A stretch of DNA of 64,000 nt from contig CAUTSA010000001.1 of NCBI GenBank assembly GCA_963540965.1, forward strand, positions 124,001-188,000, given 5' to 3'. The notes beneath the pieces were generated by a model. It worked only from the letters and a program-made list of their open reading frames with translations. It made no database searches and was not told the origin of the DNA. This document shows, in pieces, positions 42,820-51,248 of this stretch (position 1 is its first letter; every line of letters begins with the position of its first letter). Both the position numbers and the translations under genes were made by a program. The stretch is from Nanosyncoccus sp963540965. Lineage in GTDB: Bacteria > Patescibacteriota > Saccharimonadia > Saccharimonadales > Saccharimonadaceae.

Positions 42820-44598
42820 ATGAAGAAATTTGAGAGACTATTTAAAATATTGTACGGTACTGGATTGTTACTAATTGGCTTTATTGTAGTTGATGTACTG
42901 GTTTCAGTGATTCTCTTCTGCTTTAGGCTAAATATCTCGGTTATTAATTTTTGGTCCTCATTAATTATTACTTTAATTACCTTTACCTTGATCGGAGCAA
43001 AGAATAATAAGTCACAGATAAATAAACTACTAAGTATTGGTTTATTCATAGTAATGTTGTTTGGAGCGATTTTTGTGGCTAGCAAGATTTATGACTCCTC
43101 CTATGATGGAAATAGCTATCATAAGGGAGCGATTGGAATGATGGCACATGGATGGAATCCAGTTTATCAGACAGCGGAAGATTATAGTGATAATATTTTT
43201 CATATTCGAGGAGCTAAGATTTTTACCTGGATAGACCACTATCAAAATCTAAGTTGGATTTTTGGAGCTACAGTCTACCGTGTATTTGGGAATATTGAGA
43301 CGGCAAAGTCACTGAATTTTCTGTTGATTGGCGGAGCATTATTTATACTGGTAAATTATTTTAAACGATTTAAATTTAAGAATTTACAAAGCATGATCTT
43401 AGCCTGTGTAACAGTATTTTCGCCAGTAGTGATTTCACAATTTTTCAGTTTCTACATCGACGGAAATCTAGCCATTACCTTCTATATCTATATTGCAACG
43501 ATTAGCTTGATCACTTTTGAGTTAATAAAGAACAGACGAATTACAGCTGACCTATTATTCATCTTCTTCTTTAGCATTTGTATTTTAGCTAATCTAAAAC
43601 TAACTGGTATTCTATTGATCGCAGCTGGTATTCTACCACTGGCCATCTATTTAACTATCCTTATGGTACAGAAAAAAATTAAGGCTGCCGACTATTATAA
43701 GTTGTTTGGAATGACAGTATTTTCGATACTTTTCTCAATCTTAGTGATTGGAAGTACTAGCTATGTAAAAAATACGCTTACGATGAAGAATCCATTTTAT
43801 CCATTACTTGGCGATAACCGCTCAGATATTATCACTACAATGCAACCTGCGGAATTAATGAATAAAAATCAGGTTGAAAAACTATTGATTTCTGTGTTTT
43901 CAAGAAGTGATAATGTGCAGTTATATTCTTGGAAGGCACTTGAATATAAAATTCCACTAACCTGGAATAATGAAGAGATTAATAGTCTCAATATTACGGA
44001 TACAAGAATTGGCGGTTTTGGTATTTTCTATAGCTTCATCTTCATCTTAAGTATTGCAATAATTCTTGGATACCTAATTACTGCTTTTAAAGATAAGAAG
44101 GGGACTGATGATAGAGCTATATATAAAATTATCACTAGTTGCGTTTTAATAAGTATTTTGCTTTATTTGGTATTACCTACGGAAAACTGGTGGGCTCGGT
44201 ACGCACCAAATATTTACCTACTAACCCCAATAGCCTTAGCAATTATATTAGGGCGAATGAACCAGAAGCCGGAAGATCATCTTGCGAAGATATTGTCAGT
44301 AATGCTTGTGGTAACTATTTTCTTAAATCAATTACCATTTCTATATTTCAGAGCGATTACACCAGGGGGTAACCGCATAGTTAAGACAGAGTTAATGGAA
44401 GCGAGAGCTTATGTTGAAAAGAATCCACAAAGTAAAGTAGTAATTAATAATCATTATATGGGCGTATTCTATAATCTTTTGGATCATAAAATCGTGAAGG
44501 CGGACGGAAGTAATTTTGAGTTTCTAAAACGAGAAATCGACGACGAAGCAAAAGAAAAACATCCACATGTTTTCTTCTGGGGGAGAGCTTTATATTAA
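42820..44598 (+). CDS. polytopic membrane protein, probable GT39/GT-C glycosyltransferase
   Basis: 592 residues, about 12 TM helices. Outer loop 1 carries YDGNSYHKGAIGMMAHGWNPVY (residues about 93-114), very like the DE/DG...W-x-P loop of protein-mannosyltransferase-type GT-C enzymes, which take sugars from polyprenyl phosphate. The C-terminal soluble tail is short. GGGAG precedes the ATG. Last gene of the four-gene operon, with a shared terminator overlapping its stop. Confidence 0.72.
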   Translation: MKKFERLFKILYGTGLLLIGFIVVDVLVSVILFCFRLNISVINFWSSLIITLITFTLIGAKNNKSQINKLLSIGLFIVMLFGAIFVASKIYDSSYDGNSYHKGAIGMMAHGWNPVYQTAEDYSDNIFHIRGAKIFTWIDHYQNLSWIFGATVYRVFGNIETAKSLNFLLIGGALFILVNYFKRFKFKNLQSMILACVTVFSPVVISQFFSFYIDGNLAITFYIYIATISLITFELIKNRRITADLLFIFFFSICILANLKLTGILLIAAGILPLAIYLTILMVQKKIKAADYYKLFGMTVFSILFSILVIGSTSYVKNTLTMKNPFYPLLGDNRSDIITTMQPAELMNKNQVEKLLISVFSRSDNVQLYSWKALEYKIPLTWNNEEINSLNITDTRIGGFGIFYSFIFILSIAIILGYLITAFKDKKGTDDRAIYKIITSCVLISILLYLVLPTENWWARYAPNIYLLTPIALAIILGRMNQKPEDHLAKILSVMLVVTIFLNQLPFLYFRAITPGGNRIVKTELMEARAYVEKNPQSKVVINNHYMGVFYNLLDHKIVKADGSNFEFLKREIDDEAKEKHPHVFFWGRALY

Positions 44599-44628
44599 AA
44601 TAAAAGCCCATGTGGGCTTTTATTTTTT
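44597..44628. terminator. bidirectional terminator of convergent operons
   Basis: AAAATAAAAGCCC / GGGCTTTTATTTT, perfect 13-bp stem with 4-nt loop and flanking T run; overlaps the stop of the membrane protein gene. Confidence 0.88.
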
Positions 44629-44652
44629 GAAGAGATAAATTTGGATATTAGT

Positions 44653-45201
44653 TTAAGTCCAAGGACTAAGTTGATCCTTCTTAACAAGAAATGATTCTTT
44701 TGCTAAGAGTTTTAGTGGAGCGTCACTTTGACTATCTGAGTAGAATTGATTGATGGAGGCGTCTTGGTACTGCCTTTTAAAGCGACGGACTTTTTCTTCA
44801 CCACGACAGTTCTCACCCGTAATCTTCCCTGTTTTAGGATTCATTTTAGTACCAATTAGAGAAATTTGAAGGCGATCTGTCATTTCTTTGAGAATGAACT
44901 CTGGTGATGCTGAAATAATTAGATCGTCTGGTTGCTTCTGTTTTAGATACCATGGTTTAATTTTGGATTGATGGTGATCCCAAAAATTACTTAGGTCTAA
45001 ATTATGGATGGATCTTAGAAAGATAAAGAAACGTTGCTTAAATTCTTTACGACTAATAATTTTAGCCTTAAAAAGAAAAGCTGAAAAGACTTGGTATGGA
45101 AGATAACCTAATAGGAGCGGCTCCTTTCGGACTTTATATTTCCAAAAATCTAAGGAAGCATCACCGTCATAGATGGTTTTATCAAAATCATAAACATTCA
45201 T
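44653..45201 (-). CDS. HAD-superfamily phosphatase
   Basis: 182 residues. DFDKTIYDGD holds the nucleophile and acid Asp (DxDxT). SASPEFIL is the second motif (Ser). Lys and Asp of motifs III/IV are in KVRRFKRQY and YSDSQSD. The cap lies between motif I and II, as in HAD-IB/SerB-like enzymes. It directly follows the UbiA gene with 1 bp between. In some bacteria a HAD domain is fused to this type of UbiA, so it may remove the 5-phosphate from polyprenyl-phosphoribose. That is inference from context. Confidence 0.85.
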   Translation of the reverse strand: MNVYDFDKTIYDGDASLDFWKYKVRKEPLLLGYLPYQVFSAFLFKAKIISRKEFKQRFFIFLRSIHNLDLSNFWDHHQSKIKPWYLKQKQPDDLIISASPEFILKEMTDRLQISLIGTKMNPKTGKITGENCRGEEKVRRFKRQYQDASINQFYSDSQSDAPLKLLAKESFLVKKDQLSPWT

Positions 45202-45202
45202 A

Positions 45203-46063
45203 TTAGAGCCTAATAATGACCATTAAATAACTAACAAAGATAAGCCCCATAAGAGCGAGGTGCTTGTTTTTCATAATTACATCAGCTGGATCACCATATT
45301 TATCCTTTTCGGCAGTGTAGATATAAGAAATCATCAGAATAATAAGAAGAGGGACACTAATGAGATAGAGATCACGATAGGAAGTATTGGCATTAATACA
45401 CCATTCGGTGTAGAAAACAATAATTAACATCAGGAACATATTCATGATGGACTTGAGATAATCAGCATTATATTTTTTAAGAACAGCCCTGGTTTGACTG
45501 CCGGTTTTAGTAATTTCGTTATAGCGTTTAGAAATACCAAGATAAAAAGCACCGGACAGAACAACAAGGTAGAGCAAGGCGGAGATAGTAATATTGGTGA
45601 GACTACTACCGAGGAAGAGGCGGATGAGAAAGCCTGAAGCGAGAATAGAGATGTCAATGATTGGAATATTCTTAAGACCAAGAGAATAAAACAAATTAAG
45701 GAAGAAATAAGCAACAATGAGCGCAATGGAAACCCAGGAGAAATGGAAAAATAATGAAATAGTGGTGGCTAAGATCAGGAGAATAGCTAGAGTAATCCAG
45801 GCCTCTTTTTTAGTGACGGCACCGCTGGCCAGCGGGCGATTTTTCTTGACTGGGTGCAGGCGATCTTTTTCGATATCCTTGTAGTCGTTAATAATATAGA
45901 TTGAGGAAGCAACCAAACAAAAGACAAAGAAACCGGCAATACAGCTACGAAAATCTTGAAAAGTAAGATTACGAAGTCCAAAAATTAACGGAAGAAAAAT
46001 TAAGAGATTTTTGATTGAATGTTTTGGACGGAGAAGCTTGATAATGTTTTTAAGTTTTTGCAT
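45203..46063 (-). CDS. UbiA-family prenyltransferase, DPPR synthase-like
   Basis: 286 residues, eight to nine TM helices. The first aspartate motif is NDYKDIEKDRLHPVKKNRPL (residues about 62-81), where NDxxDxxxD binds Mg and the diphosphate. LLRPKHSIKNLLIFLPLIF at the start matches decaprenyl-phosphate phosphoribosyltransferase (Rv3806c-like) rather than quinone or heme UbiA. That enzyme joins PRPP to polyprenyl phosphate. prs, which makes PRPP, is 8 nt upstream, strong support for this reading. No quinone genes are seen. Confidence 0.82.
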   Translation of the reverse strand: MQKLKNIIKLLRPKHSIKNLLIFLPLIFGLRNLTFQDFRSCIAGFFVFCLVASSIYIINDYKDIEKDRLHPVKKNRPLASGAVTKKEAWITLAILLILATTISLFFHFSWVSIALIVAYFFLNLFYSLGLKNIPIIDISILASGFLIRLFLGSSLTNITISALLYLVVLSGAFYLGISKRYNEITKTGSQTRAVLKKYNADYLKSIMNMFLMLIIVFYTEWCINANTSYRDLYLISVPLLIILMISYIYTAEKDKYGDPADVIMKNKHLALMGLIFVSYLMVIIRL

Positions 46064-46071
46064 ATAATTCC

Positions 46072-47007
46072 CTACTTGTGGCTAAAAATTTGATAAATGT
46101 TTTCGGCAAGAATTTCTGAAATATCAATAAAGTCAACCTTGGTAAGTTCTGGCTTAACAGTGAGAGTGTTAGTCACAATAATTTTGTCAATATCCTCTTT
46201 ACTGAGATTCTCATAAGCGTTACCACTAAAAACTGGATGAGTAGCCATGACGCTGACATGGTTTGCGCCTTTTTCTTTAAGGGCAGCGGCAGCATGACAA
46301 ATAGTACCCGCAGTATCGATCATGTCATCGATAATGATAATATTCTTATCTTTAGGGTCACCGATAATATTCATGACCTTACTTTTATTTTTAACATAAC
46401 GGTTTTTATCAATAATGATCACATCATTACAGTGAACTAAATCGGCGATCTTGCGTGCGCGCTTAACGCCACCTGCATCCGGTGAAGCAATAGCAAAAGA
46501 ATCCTTCTTATAATGCTTTTCGATATAGGCAGCAAATTGGCTTTCAAGAGTAATATTTTCGATGGTCATATCAAAGAAGCCTTGAGTCTGAGCGGAGTGA
46601 AGATCGATTGTAATGACATGATTTATAGCAACAGAATGTAGGATATCGGCGATAACCTTGGAACTAATTGGAGTATTAGGCTCAGCCATACGATCTTGGC
46701 GAGCATAACCAAAATAAGGAATAACCAGATTAATACTTTTGGCAAAGCCACGCCTTGCGGCATCTGCTAAAAGCAAGACTGGAAAAAGGTGCTGATCGAT
46801 AGGAGGGTTGGTAGACTGGATAATAAAGACGTCTTTACCTCGAATATCGTCGAGAATTTGAACGTGAACTTCTCCGTCACTAAATGTATCCGAAGTGCGA
46901 TTTGCTAGTTTAAGACCAAGGTTGTCGGCAATTTTTTGCGAGAGAATCTGATCGGTTCCGGATATTAAAATACAGTTTTTTAAACAAGATTTATCTACCT
47001 TCATCAT
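46072..47007 (-). CDS. prs: ribose-phosphate pyrophosphokinase (PRPP synthetase)
   Basis: 311 residues. The class I features are the flexible ATP loop with YFGYARQDR (about 102), VITIDLHSAQTQGFF (about 130) and the PRPP-binding loop IIIIDDMIDTAGTI (about 222-235). It makes PRPP from ribose-5-P and ATP. Being first in an operon with the UbiA protein suggests a dedicated supply. The start is one of two adjacent ATGs; TATAAT ends 6 nt before the first, so the mRNA is leaderless. Confidence 0.96.
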   Translation of the reverse strand: MMKVDKSCLKNCILISGTDQILSQKIADNLGLKLANRTSDTFSDGEVHVQILDDIRGKDVFIIQSTNPPIDQHLFPVLLLADAARRGFAKSINLVIPYFGYARQDRMAEPNTPISSKVIADILHSVAINHVITIDLHSAQTQGFFDMTIENITLESQFAAYIEKHYKKDSFAIASPDAGGVKRARKIADLVHCNDVIIIDKNRYVKNKSKVMNIIGDPKDKNIIIIDDMIDTAGTICHAAAALKEKGANHVSVMATHPVFSGNAYENLSKEDIDKIIVTNTLTVKPELTKVDFIDISEILAENIYQIFSHK

Positions 47008-47013
47008 GCTTTA

Positions 47014-47022
47014 ATTATAGCA
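47014..47022 (-). promoter_or_regulatory. extended -10 of prs-ubiA-HAD operon (leaderless)
   Basis: Minus-strand TGC-TATAAT, 6 nt before the first ATG. Confidence 0.65.
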
Positions 47023-47045
47023 CGATAGAGAAAGAAGAGTGGGTA

Positions 47046-49439
47046 CTAAAGAAATGTTTTCTCTAAACTCCAAATCTGAGCTTTATTGGTATTGGACCAT
47101 TTATCCCAGATTTGAATCTGTGTACCATAATAAGCAAGAGCACCATTAACATCTAAGGCTTTTTTCTCATCACAAGTAGTATGGAAGAAGAAGCCACCAT
47201 CTACTTGTTCAGCTTGCCAAATTTGTGAACAGTTGTTATTTCTTTCTGAAAGGAGGAAGACTGGTTCATTATTTGAAACGTTGTTGAGATTGAAACTGAG
47301 GAGCTTACCGGAAAGACTGCTTTTAATCTGGTATTTATTATTACCCAGATGTTTGATATTCCAGATCTGAGCTTTGTTCTCTTTGGACCATTGGGAATAG
47401 AGTTGGACTTTGGCAAAATCTGCTGGGCTGGAGAAAGCTACATCAAGATAGAAGTTTGGATTGAGGGAGGTTTTAATATAATAGTTGCCATCTTCGATAA
47501 GAGGTTTGACTAAAGCAGGAGTGGAGGCAGGCGCAGGAGTAGGTTCAGGAACAGATTCAATCTTTGAGGTGATTTTCTCTAAACTCCAAATCTGAGCTTT
47601 ATTGGTATTGGACCATTTATCCCAGATTTGAATCTGTGTACCATAATAAGCAAGAGCACCATTAACATCTAAGGCTTTTTTCTCATCACAAGTAGTATGG
47701 AAGAAGAAGCCACCATCTACTTGTTCAGCTTGCCAAATTTGTGAACAGTTGTTATTTCTTTCTGAAAGGAGGAAGACTGGTTCATTATTTGAAACGTTGT
47801 TGAGATTGAAACTGAGGAGCTTACCGGAAAGACTGCTTTTAATCTGGTATTTATTATTACCCAGATGTTTGATATTCCAGATCTGAGCTTTGTTCTCTTT
47901 GGACCATTGGGAATAGAGTTGGACTTTGGCAAAATCTGCTGGGCTGGAGAAAGCTACATCAAGATAGAAGTTTGGATTGAGGGAGGTTTTAATATAATAG
48001 TTGCCATCTTCGATAAGAGGTTTGACTAAAGCAGGAGTGGAGGCAGGCGTGAGTTGCCAGTGTTCAGATTGCAGGGTTGGATTACTAGATAGATTGACTT
48101 CTACTGGAGTAGCGTAAGTAACGGATTGACCACGTACGGCTAGACTTCTAGCTTCATCGCAGGAAGAATAAAAAGTATACTGATTCTGCGTTTTAACTGC
48201 TTTCCAGCGATTAGAACAGTCATCGAGATTTTCAGTGGTGAGATTTAGTTGTGGCTTGTTTAGAATATCATCGAAGCTGTATGAAAGATTTTTATTAGAG
48301 AGGACGCTTTTGATAGTGTAAATATTATTACCAAGATGAGTAAACTGCCACTGCTGAGCCTGATTTTCTTTAGACCATTGAGAATACATCTGAACAAGCG
48401 CATGCTCATTTTTGTTGGCATACTGAACATCAAGATAGAAGTTTGGATCTAAACCGGTGGAGAGGAAGTATTTGCCATCTTGAATGATTCCCTGTTGATT
48501 GGCTGTGGCATCTGGTCTTGCAATGGTTTTAAATTTAATAACTTGTTTTGAAACAGTAGGATCTCCAAACCAACGAGAAAAGAGCATGTAGAAGTTGCGA
48601 TTACCATAAGCACCACAATACGAAGTGCCTGGATAATTTTTAAGAGCCTCGGCATTTGGTTGATATGGGGTATAACGATATAAGGCAGAAGTGGCAAGGT
48701 TCTCAACGTAGACCTTAGAGCCTCCACAAGAGAAATTTGGATTGTAATAAATAAAGTTCTCGCCAACTGGATAATTAGTATAACCACCATCTAGGACATC
48801 CCTAAAAAGTTTGGCGGCGTTTCTGACTTGGTTGCGGAAACCATAATATTTTGCATCACAGGCAGCGGTATCTGGACAGCCGAAACCAGTGGCGCTACGG
48901 TATTGAATGTGATTTGGCCAGGTATCAGTAACTAGACTTTGCTCTTTTTCGATCAGAGTAATGAGAACCTGTGGATTGATTTGAAAATCACGACTAGCTT
49001 GATAAATAACCCTGGCGGCAGTTTGTTTTTCTCCATTATATTCAAAAGTTTCTTCTGAAAGACAGACGAATTTTCCATTTTCAATGTGATACTGGTAGCC
49101 TGGAAAGTTGGCGGCACGCTGAATATTACGGTCATTGCAGGAGTTTTTGGAGGTTAAAAATTCCTGAATTTGCTGTTCGTTCATTGTCTCAGTATTTGAC
49201 ATGGTATAGTCAGATATAATATTACCTGCACTAAATTTTGAAATATCATAGGCTTGCGACTCTTTAAGATTTTTGGCAAGTAAAAAACTGAGAGCAGAAA
49301 TCATAAAGAAAACAAAAATAAGGACCAATATATTTCTTGATTTTTTTGAGAAAGAAAAATTAGCAGGCGTATCGCCATGATGAGCTATTGATCTTCTATC
49401 CGTTTTCTCTGGAATAATACGTACAAGATTTTTCTTCAT
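47046..49439 (-). CDS. membrane-anchored surface protein: lytic-like domain plus three ricin-type lectin repeats
   Basis: 797 residues. Cytoplasmic basic N terminus, TM helix (about 36-56), then a domain of about 220 residues with INPQVLITLIEKEQSLVT and GFGCPDTAACDAKYYGFRNQV. Similar segments occur in actinobacterial wall-lytic or adhesin proteins; the Glu may be catalytic (inference). Three beta-trefoil domains follow (about 305-460, 464-622, 636-794), each with QxW motifs (KAQIWNI, SQIWQAE, KAQIWSLE). The last two are encoded by identical DNA. A VPEPTPAPAS linker separates them. Probably binds host glycans or wall. Translationally coupled to the 197-residue protein upstream (TAATG). Confidence 0.8.
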   Translation of the reverse strand: MKKNLVRIIPEKTDRRSIAHHGDTPANFSFSKKSRNILVLIFVFFMISALSFLLAKNLKESQAYDISKFSAGNIISDYTMSNTETMNEQQIQEFLTSKNSCNDRNIQRAANFPGYQYHIENGKFVCLSEETFEYNGEKQTAARVIYQASRDFQINPQVLITLIEKEQSLVTDTWPNHIQYRSATGFGCPDTAACDAKYYGFRNQVRNAAKLFRDVLDGGYTNYPVGENFIYYNPNFSCGGSKVYVENLATSALYRYTPYQPNAEALKNYPGTSYCGAYGNRNFYMLFSRWFGDPTVSKQVIKFKTIARPDATANQQGIIQDGKYFLSTGLDPNFYLDVQYANKNEHALVQMYSQWSKENQAQQWQFTHLGNNIYTIKSVLSNKNLSYSFDDILNKPQLNLTTENLDDCSNRWKAVKTQNQYTFYSSCDEARSLAVRGQSVTYATPVEVNLSSNPTLQSEHWQLTPASTPALVKPLIEDGNYYIKTSLNPNFYLDVAFSSPADFAKVQLYSQWSKENKAQIWNIKHLGNNKYQIKSSLSGKLLSFNLNNVSNNEPVFLLSERNNNCSQIWQAEQVDGGFFFHTTCDEKKALDVNGALAYYGTQIQIWDKWSNTNKAQIWSLEKITSKIESVPEPTPAPASTPALVKPLIEDGNYYIKTSLNPNFYLDVAFSSPADFAKVQLYSQWSKENKAQIWNIKHLGNNKYQIKSSLSGKLLSFNLNNVSNNEPVFLLSERNNNCSQIWQAEQVDGGFFFHTTCDEKKALDVNGALAYYGTQIQIWDKWSNTNKAQIWSLEKTFL
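47057..47533. repeat. 477-bp perfect direct repeat, copy 1
   Basis: Identical, as read, to 47573-48049. The offset is 516 bp (172 codons), so the frame is kept. It encodes one complete lectin domain. Confidence 0.95.
47573..48049. repeat. 477-bp perfect direct repeat, copy 2
   Basis: Second copy, separated from the first by 39 bp coding for the Pro-rich linker. Confidence 0.95.
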
Positions 49440-50032
49440 TAGTTAGTAATTCTTCCTTCAATTAAACCTGTTTTTTGATTTGCGTTAACTTCGATTTTAA
49501 CATTAAGATCACCTGAGGGGATACTGGAAAGTGGAATATCAAAACCTTCACAACTACCAGAGGAAGGATTGGAGATAATACTGACAGTTTGAGTATATAC
49601 AACAGTACTGACTGAAGTAACAGTGAGTTTACAGGTACCAGGAAGCTTTAAAAACTGATTAATATTGACACGTATACGATATTTATCGCCTGACTTTTCG
49701 GAATAAGTAATAGTGCCAGTTAGCTTATCAAGCTGATTAACATCTTGCCCCTCATACTGTTCTGGTGTTTTTGGGGTACGACCAGCCTCGGCATCTTCTT
49801 TTGTACCATCCTCAGTGTGAATTGGTTGGTTCTCATTATTAGTAGAAGGTTGATCGGTTTTTTGATGAACTATTTCTGTACTTTCAGAATTTGAAGAAGG
49901 TTTTCCCTTGGTGTCTATAATTTTAAAAATTTTGAGAACAATAATTGTAGCAATAATGGCAAGGATAAAAAAGAAAATAATAAAGATGGGGGCTTTATTT
50001 TTGCGCTGTTTTCTTATTGCTCGTTTTGCCAT
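49439..50032 (-). CDS. single-pass membrane protein of unknown function
   Basis: 197 residues: very basic N terminus (AKRAIRKQRKNKA), TM helix (about 15-38), a Ser/Thr/Asn/Glu-rich spacer (about 40-95), then a beta-sandwich-like outer domain with two Cys (CKLTVTSV and CEGFDIPL) that may form a disulfide. It reads like a small surface domain. The next gene starts on its stop codon, so the lectin protein and this one are probably made together. Confidence 0.7.
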   Translation of the reverse strand: MAKRAIRKQRKNKAPIFIIFFFILAIIATIIVLKIFKIIDTKGKPSSNSESTEIVHQKTDQPSTNNENQPIHTEDGTKEDAEAGRTPKTPEQYEGQDVNQLDKLTGTITYSEKSGDKYRIRVNINQFLKLPGTCKLTVTSVSTVVYTQTVSIISNPSSGSCEGFDIPLSSIPSGDLNVKIEVNANQKTGLIEGRITN

Positions 50033-50080
50033 ATCAATATATACCTTTTATGGTTATATTTTAGCATATTGAGGATGTTT

Positions 50081-51193
50081 TTATAAGTTAGAAGAATTTA
50101 AGGACTTTTTAAGTTTCTGTTCAATCTTATCAAATATCACCTGATAGAGTCGGTCGGCGGTGAATTTTTTAACAATCGAGACGATTAGACTTACAGTAAA
50201 GACGAGGATTGTGCTTAGAGCAATTAAAAAGACTAGACTCTTAGAGGTACTAAACCCCTGGAACCAAATAAAACAATCGGCAAAAATGAGATAATTATAA
50301 GGTGCATCATGAAGTAGATAGATACCAAGAGTGTGCTTAGAAATTTTTTCTATAAACTTAATGACCTTAGTTTTCTTTGTTAGGTTAGTTTTAACAAAAA
50401 TCATAAATAAACTTAAGCTCATAAGAAAAACCACGATGGAATTTGGCGGCCACATATAGAACATAGGCACTTTTGACATAAATGAGACTGAAAGATACTT
50501 AAAGATAAAGATAAAAATAATAGCAAAAAGTGAAGAGAGGATATTAAACTTAATAAAAAATTCACGGTCATTTTTTAGTAGATGGTCGCTCTCTTGGTAT
50601 TTTGAAATGTAGGCACCGAGAAAATACATAAAAATTAACCAGATGAATCGACTATAAACGGGGCCGTTTTCGACACTAGCGACAGCTAGGCCACTGATAG
50701 TTGGGATAATCGATAGAATAACAAGAAAGATTATCAGTAGCTTTCGATGATCTTTTTGTTCAAGATTCTTTATCAAGAGATTAAGATATGGAGAGAAAAT
50801 TAAAATACAGATATAGCATGTGACATACCAAAAATATCCGAGGCTGGTCGGAAAGAATGCGCTAAGTGTGACGACATAGCCACCTTTAACGATGGCGCAA
50901 AGAATAATATTTAAAATAAAATAAAACCAGATGTCGTATATGAGACGAATGATTTTTGTAGTTTTAGAACTGTTACTTTTATATAAAAAGAAGCCTGTAA
51001 TAAGCATAAAAAGATTAACGCCAATCTCACCAAAATGTAGGAAGAAGGCAACAATTAACTTATTAAATTCACTGAGATTATTAAAGATAAGAGTTTTATA
51101 ACAGATATGAAAAATAATAATCATTAAAATTGCAATAACACGCAAAAGATCAAGAGAATAATTTCTCTGTTTTTCTACTTTTTTGACCTCCAT
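50081..51193 (-). CDS. acyltransferase 3 family membrane protein (OafA/WecH-like)
   Basis: 370 residues, about 10 TM helices. RNYSLDLLRVIAILMIIIFH near the start has the family R-x10-H pair (Arg and catalytic His). GEIGVNLFMLITGFFLYKS is the second motif. Such enzymes O-acetylate sugars at the membrane. In this glycan-rich region it probably decorates surface polysaccharide. TATAAT lies 9 nt before the ATG. Confidence 0.88.
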   Translation of the reverse strand: MEVKKVEKQRNYSLDLLRVIAILMIIIFHICYKTLIFNNLSEFNKLIVAFFLHFGEIGVNLFMLITGFFLYKSNSSKTTKIIRLIYDIWFYFILNIILCAIVKGGYVVTLSAFFPTSLGYFWYVTCYICILIFSPYLNLLIKNLEQKDHRKLLIIFLVILSIIPTISGLAVASVENGPVYSRFIWLIFMYFLGAYISKYQESDHLLKNDREFFIKFNILSSLFAIIFIFIFKYLSVSFMSKVPMFYMWPPNSIVVFLMSLSLFMIFVKTNLTKKTKVIKFIEKISKHTLGIYLLHDAPYNYLIFADCFIWFQGFSTSKSLVFLIALSTILVFTVSLIVSIVKKFTADRLYQVIFDKIEQKLKKSLNSSNL

Positions 51194-51248
51194 AATAAGG
51201 TCATTATACCTGATATTTTTATTTTAGGGGTGGTTAATAGAATTTTAA

